Positions 45,976 through 48,697 of a stretch of DNA of 48,697 nucleotides are shown here, piece after piece. The DNA comes from Lachnospiraceae bacterium. Its GTDB lineage: Bacteria; Bacillota; Clostridia; Lachnospirales; Lachnospiraceae. The position numbers and the translations under genes were made by a program. Positions within the stretch are counted from its first letter, which is position 1. Each line of letters opens with the position of its first letter. The stretch lies in NCBI GenBank assembly GCA_024687205.1, contig JAILES010000025.1:1-48697 (forward strand). The letters are read 5' to 3'. Below the pieces are notes generated by a model, which saw nothing but the letters and a program-made list of their open reading frames with translations, had not been told where the DNA came from and searched no databases.

Positions 45976-46033
45976 AGAAACAGGAGCAGAAATTGAAAGA
46001 GATAAACGTAGCACAGATAAGCGAAGCAATTAA
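45959..46033 (+). CDS. Possible 24-codon upstream frame overlapping the fumarase alpha start
   Basis: ATG 45959 lies about 4 nt after GGAGGAG, the best ribosome site in this region, and the frame ends at TAA 46031-46033 inside the fumarase alpha gene in another frame. The peptide starts MAEIFLETGAEIERD. Its start codon and ribosome site are inside the terminator hairpin. It could be a translational control frame or chance. Confidence 0.3.
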   Translation: MAEIFLETGAEIERDKRSTDKRSN

Positions 46034-46835
46034 GGACATGTGCATTGAGACCAATCATTTCCTTTCGGCAGATATGCGGGCAGCACTTGACAGGGCGGAA
46101 AAAGAAGAAGAGTCACCTCTCGGAAGACAGATACTTTCCAAGCTTAAGGATAACCTTCAGATAGCCGGAGAGGATCATATTCCCATCTGTCAGGATACAG
46201 GCATGGCCGTTGTTTTCGCTGAGATAGGTCAGGAAGTACATGTTACCGGCGGCTGGATAGAAGATGCGATAAATGAAGGCGTAAGGCAGGGATATACCGA
46301 AGGTTATCTTCGTAAATCCGTTGTATCGGATCCTATCGTCAGGAAAAACACCGGCGACAATACGCCGGCTGTGATCCATTATTTCATGGTGCCCGGAGAC
46401 AAGATAAAACTTACTTTTGCACCGAAGGGTTTCGGAAGTGAAAACATGAGCCGCGTGTTTATGCTGAAACCGGCTGACGGTGTGGAAGGAATAAAGAATG
46501 CGGTGCTTACCGCGGTTAAAGATGCAGGTCCGAATGCCTGCCCTCCGATGGTGGTGGGAGTAGGCATAGGCGGTACCTTTGAAAAGTGTGCACTGCTTGC
46601 AAAGAAAGCTTTGACAAGAGCTGCAGATGAAAGAGCTGCGGATCATTTCATCAGAGAGATGGAAGAAGAACTGCAGAGAAAAATAAATGCATCAGGCATA
46701 GGTCCCGGAGGACTGGGAGGAACCACTACAGCTTTTGCGGTTAATATAGAAACTTATGCGACTCACATAGCAGGACTGCCTGTGGGTGTAAATATATGCT
46801 GTCATGTAAACAGACATGCCGTGAGGATATTATAA
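45993..46835 (+). CDS. Class I fumarate hydratase, alpha subunit
   Basis: A 280-residue subunit of the oxygen-sensitive 4Fe-4S hydro-lyase that interconverts fumarate and malate. The probable cluster cysteines are Cys66 (PICQDTGMAV), Cys183 (GPNACPPMVVGVGIGG) and Cys199 (FEKCALLAKKAL). NINAP-like GDNTPAVIHY and PKGFGSENMS are also conserved. The start is TTG 45993, 6 nt after AGGAG; the first in-frame ATG would cut 15 residues. It overlaps the beta subunit gene by 1 nt. L-tartrate dehydratase is a close relative and cannot be fully excluded. Confidence 0.9.
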   Translation: MKEINVAQISEAIKDMCIETNHFLSADMRAALDRAEKEEESPLGRQILSKLKDNLQIAGEDHIPICQDTGMAVVFAEIGQEVHVTGGWIEDAINEGVRQGYTEGYLRKSVVSDPIVRKNTGDNTPAVIHYFMVPGDKIKLTFAPKGFGSENMSRVFMLKPADGVEGIKNAVLTAVKDAGPNACPPMVVGVGIGGTFEKCALLAKKALTRAADERAADHFIREMEEELQRKINASGIGPGGLGGTTTAFAVNIETYATHIAGLPVGVNICCHVNRHAVRIL

Positions 46836-47389
46836 TGGATGTAAATATAAAAGCGCCTTTCGACGCAGAAGAATTAAAGAAACTTAAGTGCGGTGATATG
46901 GTATATATCAGCGGAACAATATATGTGGCAAGGGATGCGGCGCACAAACGCATGCAGGAAGCCCTTGATAAAAATGAAGCTCTCCCAATGGATATGAACG
47001 GAAACGGTATCTACTATATGGGACCTTCACCTGCAAGAGAAGGCAGAGTCATAGGCAGCGCGGGACCTACCACGGCAAGCCGCATGGATAAGTATACACC
47101 GCGTCTTCTGGATCTCGGACTTAAGGTCATGATAGGAAAAGGAAAGAGAAGTCCCGAAGTAAAGGAAGCCATTGTCAGGAACGGTGCGGTATATATGGCT
47201 GCCATAGGAGGAGCGGGAGCTTTACTTTCAAAGTCTATCACTGCATCGGAAGTGATAGCTTATGAGGATCTCGGAACCGAAGCCATAAGAAAGCTGGAAG
47301 TAAAGGACTTTCCCGCAATAGTTGTTATTGATACCACCGGCGAAGACCTGTATATAAAAGCAACAGAAGAATATCGTAAAGAAGTGTGA
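46835..47389 (+). CDS. Class I fumarate hydratase, beta subunit
   Basis: A 184-residue subunit that pairs with the alpha subunit. LKCGDMVYISGTIYVARDAAHKRM starts the fold and binds substrate carboxylate; GPTTASRMDKYTPRLLDLGLKVMIGKG and YMAAIGGAGALLSKSI follow. ATG 46835 shares the last A of the alpha stop (TAATG) and lies 7 nt after GAGGA. An in-frame extension of 13 residues upstream lies within alpha and is not family sequence. In anaerobes the pair works in the reductive branch of the citric acid cycle. Confidence 0.92.
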   Translation: MDVNIKAPFDAEELKKLKCGDMVYISGTIYVARDAAHKRMQEALDKNEALPMDMNGNGIYYMGPSPAREGRVIGSAGPTTASRMDKYTPRLLDLGLKVMIGKGKRSPEVKEAIVRNGAVYMAAIGGAGALLSKSITASEVIAYEDLGTEAIRKLEVKDFPAIVVIDTTGEDLYIKATEEYRKEV

Positions 47390-47390
47390 G

Positions 47391-48113
47391 ATGAACAGTC
47401 TTTATATCATTGCACCTGCATATAATGAAGAAAATAATATAGAAGATTTCGTGAATGCCTGGTATCCGGTTCTGGAAGCGCACGGAGATGAGGCTTCGAG
47501 GCTGGTAGTCGTTAATGACGGGTCTACGGACAGAACCTATGAAAAGCTTTGCAGGCTCGCAGCATCCAGAGATAAACTGGTACCTCTTGATAAAGCGAAC
47601 GGCGGACACGGAAGTGCGCTCTTATTCGGATACAGATATGCGGTGGAACAGGGAGCAGATCTTATCTTTCAGACCGATTCGGACGGCCAGACCTATACTT
47701 CCGATTTTGAAAAATTCTGGAAACGCAAAGACAGCTGCGATGCGCTGTTTGCCTATCGCCCCGTACGCGGTGACGGAAAGAACAGACAGTTTATAGAGAG
47801 AGTGCTATGTCTGATAATCCGCGTTATTTACGGTGTTAAACTTCCGGATGTCAATGCGCCTTTCAGGCTTATGAAAAAAAGCTATCTTGAAGCTTTTCTG
47901 GATGTGATGCCCGAGGATTATAATCTTCCGAATGTTATACTTACAACCGCAGGAGCATACTGCGGAAAAAAGATCAGATTTATAAAGATACATTTCGGAC
48001 CAAGGATAAGCGGAAAAAACAGCATTAATATAGGAAAGATATTTAAGATAGGAATAAAGGCACCGCTTGATTTTATTAAGATAAAAACAGTATTGACACG
48101 TAAAAGACAATAA
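47391..48113 (+). CDS. Family 2 glycosyltransferase
   Basis: A 240-residue GT-A enzyme: YIIAPAYNEENNI at the N-terminus, VVNDGSTDRT for nucleotide binding, QTDSDGQ as the DXD-type metal site, and VNAPFRLMKKSYLE as in dolichyl-phosphate mannosyltransferase-like members. The C-terminus has basic residues but no clear transmembrane helix. It follows the fumarase beta stop by 1 nt, an arrangement that suggests co-transcription without an obvious link in function. The donor and acceptor are unknown. The promoter of the tRNA gene overlaps its 3' end. Confidence 0.88.
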   Translation: MNSLYIIAPAYNEENNIEDFVNAWYPVLEAHGDEASRLVVVNDGSTDRTYEKLCRLAASRDKLVPLDKANGGHGSALLFGYRYAVEQGADLIFQTDSDGQTYTSDFEKFWKRKDSCDALFAYRPVRGDGKNRQFIERVLCLIIRVIYGVKLPDVNAPFRLMKKSYLEAFLDVMPEDYNLPNVILTTAGAYCGKKIRFIKIHFGPRISGKNSINIGKIFKIGIKAPLDFIKIKTVLTRKRQ

Positions 48114-48121
48114 CGTATAAT
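48093..48121 (+). promoter_or_regulatory. Consensus promoter of tRNA-Ser
   Basis: TTGACA (48093-48098), a 17-nt spacer and TATAAT (48116-48121), a perfect sigma-A consensus overlapping the end of the glycosyltransferase gene. Confidence 0.9.
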
Positions 48122-48160
48122 AAACAAGCACTTTAATTAAACAGTGAGCAATATCAATTC

Positions 48161-48248
48161 GGAGAAGTACTCAAGAGGCCGAAGAGGCGCCCCTGCTAAG
48201 GGTGTAGGTCGGGTGACCGGCGCGAGGGTTCAAATCCCTCCTTCTCCG
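48161..48248 (+). tRNA. tRNA-Ser (anticodon GCU)
   Basis: The 7-bp acceptor stem GGAGAAG / CTTCTCC is complete. The anticodon loop CTGCTAA (48193-48199) gives GCU, reading AGC and AGU. A long variable arm (GGTCGGGTGACCGG region) marks a class II serine tRNA, and the T arm has GGGTTCAAATCCC. The discriminator is G48248. CCA is not encoded. Confidence 0.97.
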
Positions 48249-48256
48249 CTCAAATG

Positions 48257-48290
48257 ATCCGGAAGCCTTCAAAAGGCTGTCCGGATTGTT
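48257..48290 (+). terminator. Terminator of tRNA-Ser
   Basis: A 13-bp stem (48257-48269 with 48273-48286) with a single bulged G and a CAA loop, followed by TGTT. It lies 8 nt after the tRNA. Confidence 0.8.
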
Positions 48291-48349
48291 TGGTCATATA
48301 GGGTGTAAACACTATGTAAACCACCATATTTTGTGGGGATTTCGGGCTT

Positions 48350-48410
48350 CAAAAAAAACTTGAAATTTTTAAAAAAAAGTGTTGACACGAGTATATGAAA
48401 GTGGTAATAT
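48350..48410 (+). promoter_or_regulatory. rrn operon promoter with A/T-rich UP element
   Basis: TTGACA (48382-48387), a 17-nt spacer and TAATAT (48405-48410) preceded by TGG. A-tracts and T-tracts fill 48350-48379, as in UP elements of strong rRNA promoters. Confidence 0.88.
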
Positions 48411-48416
48411 CTAAAA

Positions 48417-48578
48417 GTCGCACGCGAGAAGGTAGTTAAAGCGAGCGGCGCAGAACCTTGATAATTATACAACAATGCAATCCCTGAAGAATTCTAATGA
48501 AGAATAATTCAGAACGGTTTAAACAAACCAACAGTAAACGGATTTTTAGCCAGTTTTAACTGGCTGGGAATACAAACT
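48417..48578 (+). other. Leader of the rrn transcript
   Basis: This stretch lies between the promoter and the mature 16S end. AACCTTGATAATTATACAA (from about 48452) resembles the boxA-like antitermination segment of Firmicutes rrn leaders. AGCCAGT-TTTA-ACTGGCT (48548-48565) is a perfect hairpin about 13 nt before the 16S end, a plausible processing element. Confidence 0.6.

Positions 48579-48697
<119 letters not shown>

Noticed and set aside
48300..48325. TGTAAAC repeated twice between tRNA-Ser and the rrn promoter
   Set aside because: Two short copies 11 bp apart in an A/T-rich spacer are not enough to claim an operator, and neither is centred on the rrn promoter.

Overview
The window is a chromosomal segment of a low-to-mid GC Gram-positive anaerobe, most likely a Lachnospiraceae-type Clostridium relative. 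The case rests on the Firmicutes-style promoters and AGGAGG ribosome sites, lipoprotein-anchored binding proteins, DapL-type lysine synthesis, the GyrA sequence, and the 5' end of a 16S rRNA gene at the right edge. No prophage, insertion sequence or CRISPR array is visible. Nearly all the DNA is coding, packed in short-spaced operons.

Layout. (1) 1-7201, sulfur acquisition: the end of an SsuC/SsuB-like importer, then a Met/Cys uptake operon. That operon has a consensus promoter, a 42-codon leader peptide with a Met-Cys-Met-Cys-Cys-Met-Cys stretch, mutually exclusive antiterminator and terminator hairpins, one lipoprotein that fuses a cystine-type and a MetQ-type binding domain, then metN, metI, two polar-amino-acid permeases and their ATPase. 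(2) 7217-24355, a nine-gene glutamine/glutamate operon: gltB, gltD, glmS, dapL, pyrG, carA, carB, a short glutamine synthetase and an ANTAR antiterminator. Its leader carries two hexaloop hairpins of the ANTAR-target type followed by an intrinsic terminator, so the last gene probably controls the first through RNA. (3) 24361-29487: gyrA, a polytopic DUF6020-like protein and a SPOUT RNA methyltransferase. (4) 29471-35714: a membrane GGDEF protein on the minus strand, an unknown lipoprotein, a LytTR regulator with a membrane partner, an esterase and an acyltransferase. (5) 35647-38535: a nicotinate-to-NAD operon, pncB-nadE-nadD. (6) 38532-45205: a minus-strand GH13 alpha-glucan hydrolase divergent from a sugar ABC importer (binding protein, two permeases, DUF624), separated by a repeat-rich control region with a three-way-junction palindrome. 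(7) 45221-48113: an unknown DUF4177-like gene, two-subunit class I fumarase and a family 2 glycosyltransferase. (8) 48093-48697: tRNA-Ser(GCU), then the rrn promoter, leader and 16S 5' end.

The two strongest systems are the Met/Cys attenuator feeding a two-headed binding protein, which may serve two ABC importers, and the ANTAR-controlled operon that gathers glutamine producers and glutamine amidotransferases under one nitrogen switch. Both are read from sequence only; the regulatory mechanisms are inference. Start codons of metN, the amino-acid ATPase, gyrA, the GH13 enzyme, the first sugar permease, DUF624 and the fumarase beta subunit were set by ribosome-site spacing and differ from the longest open frame.
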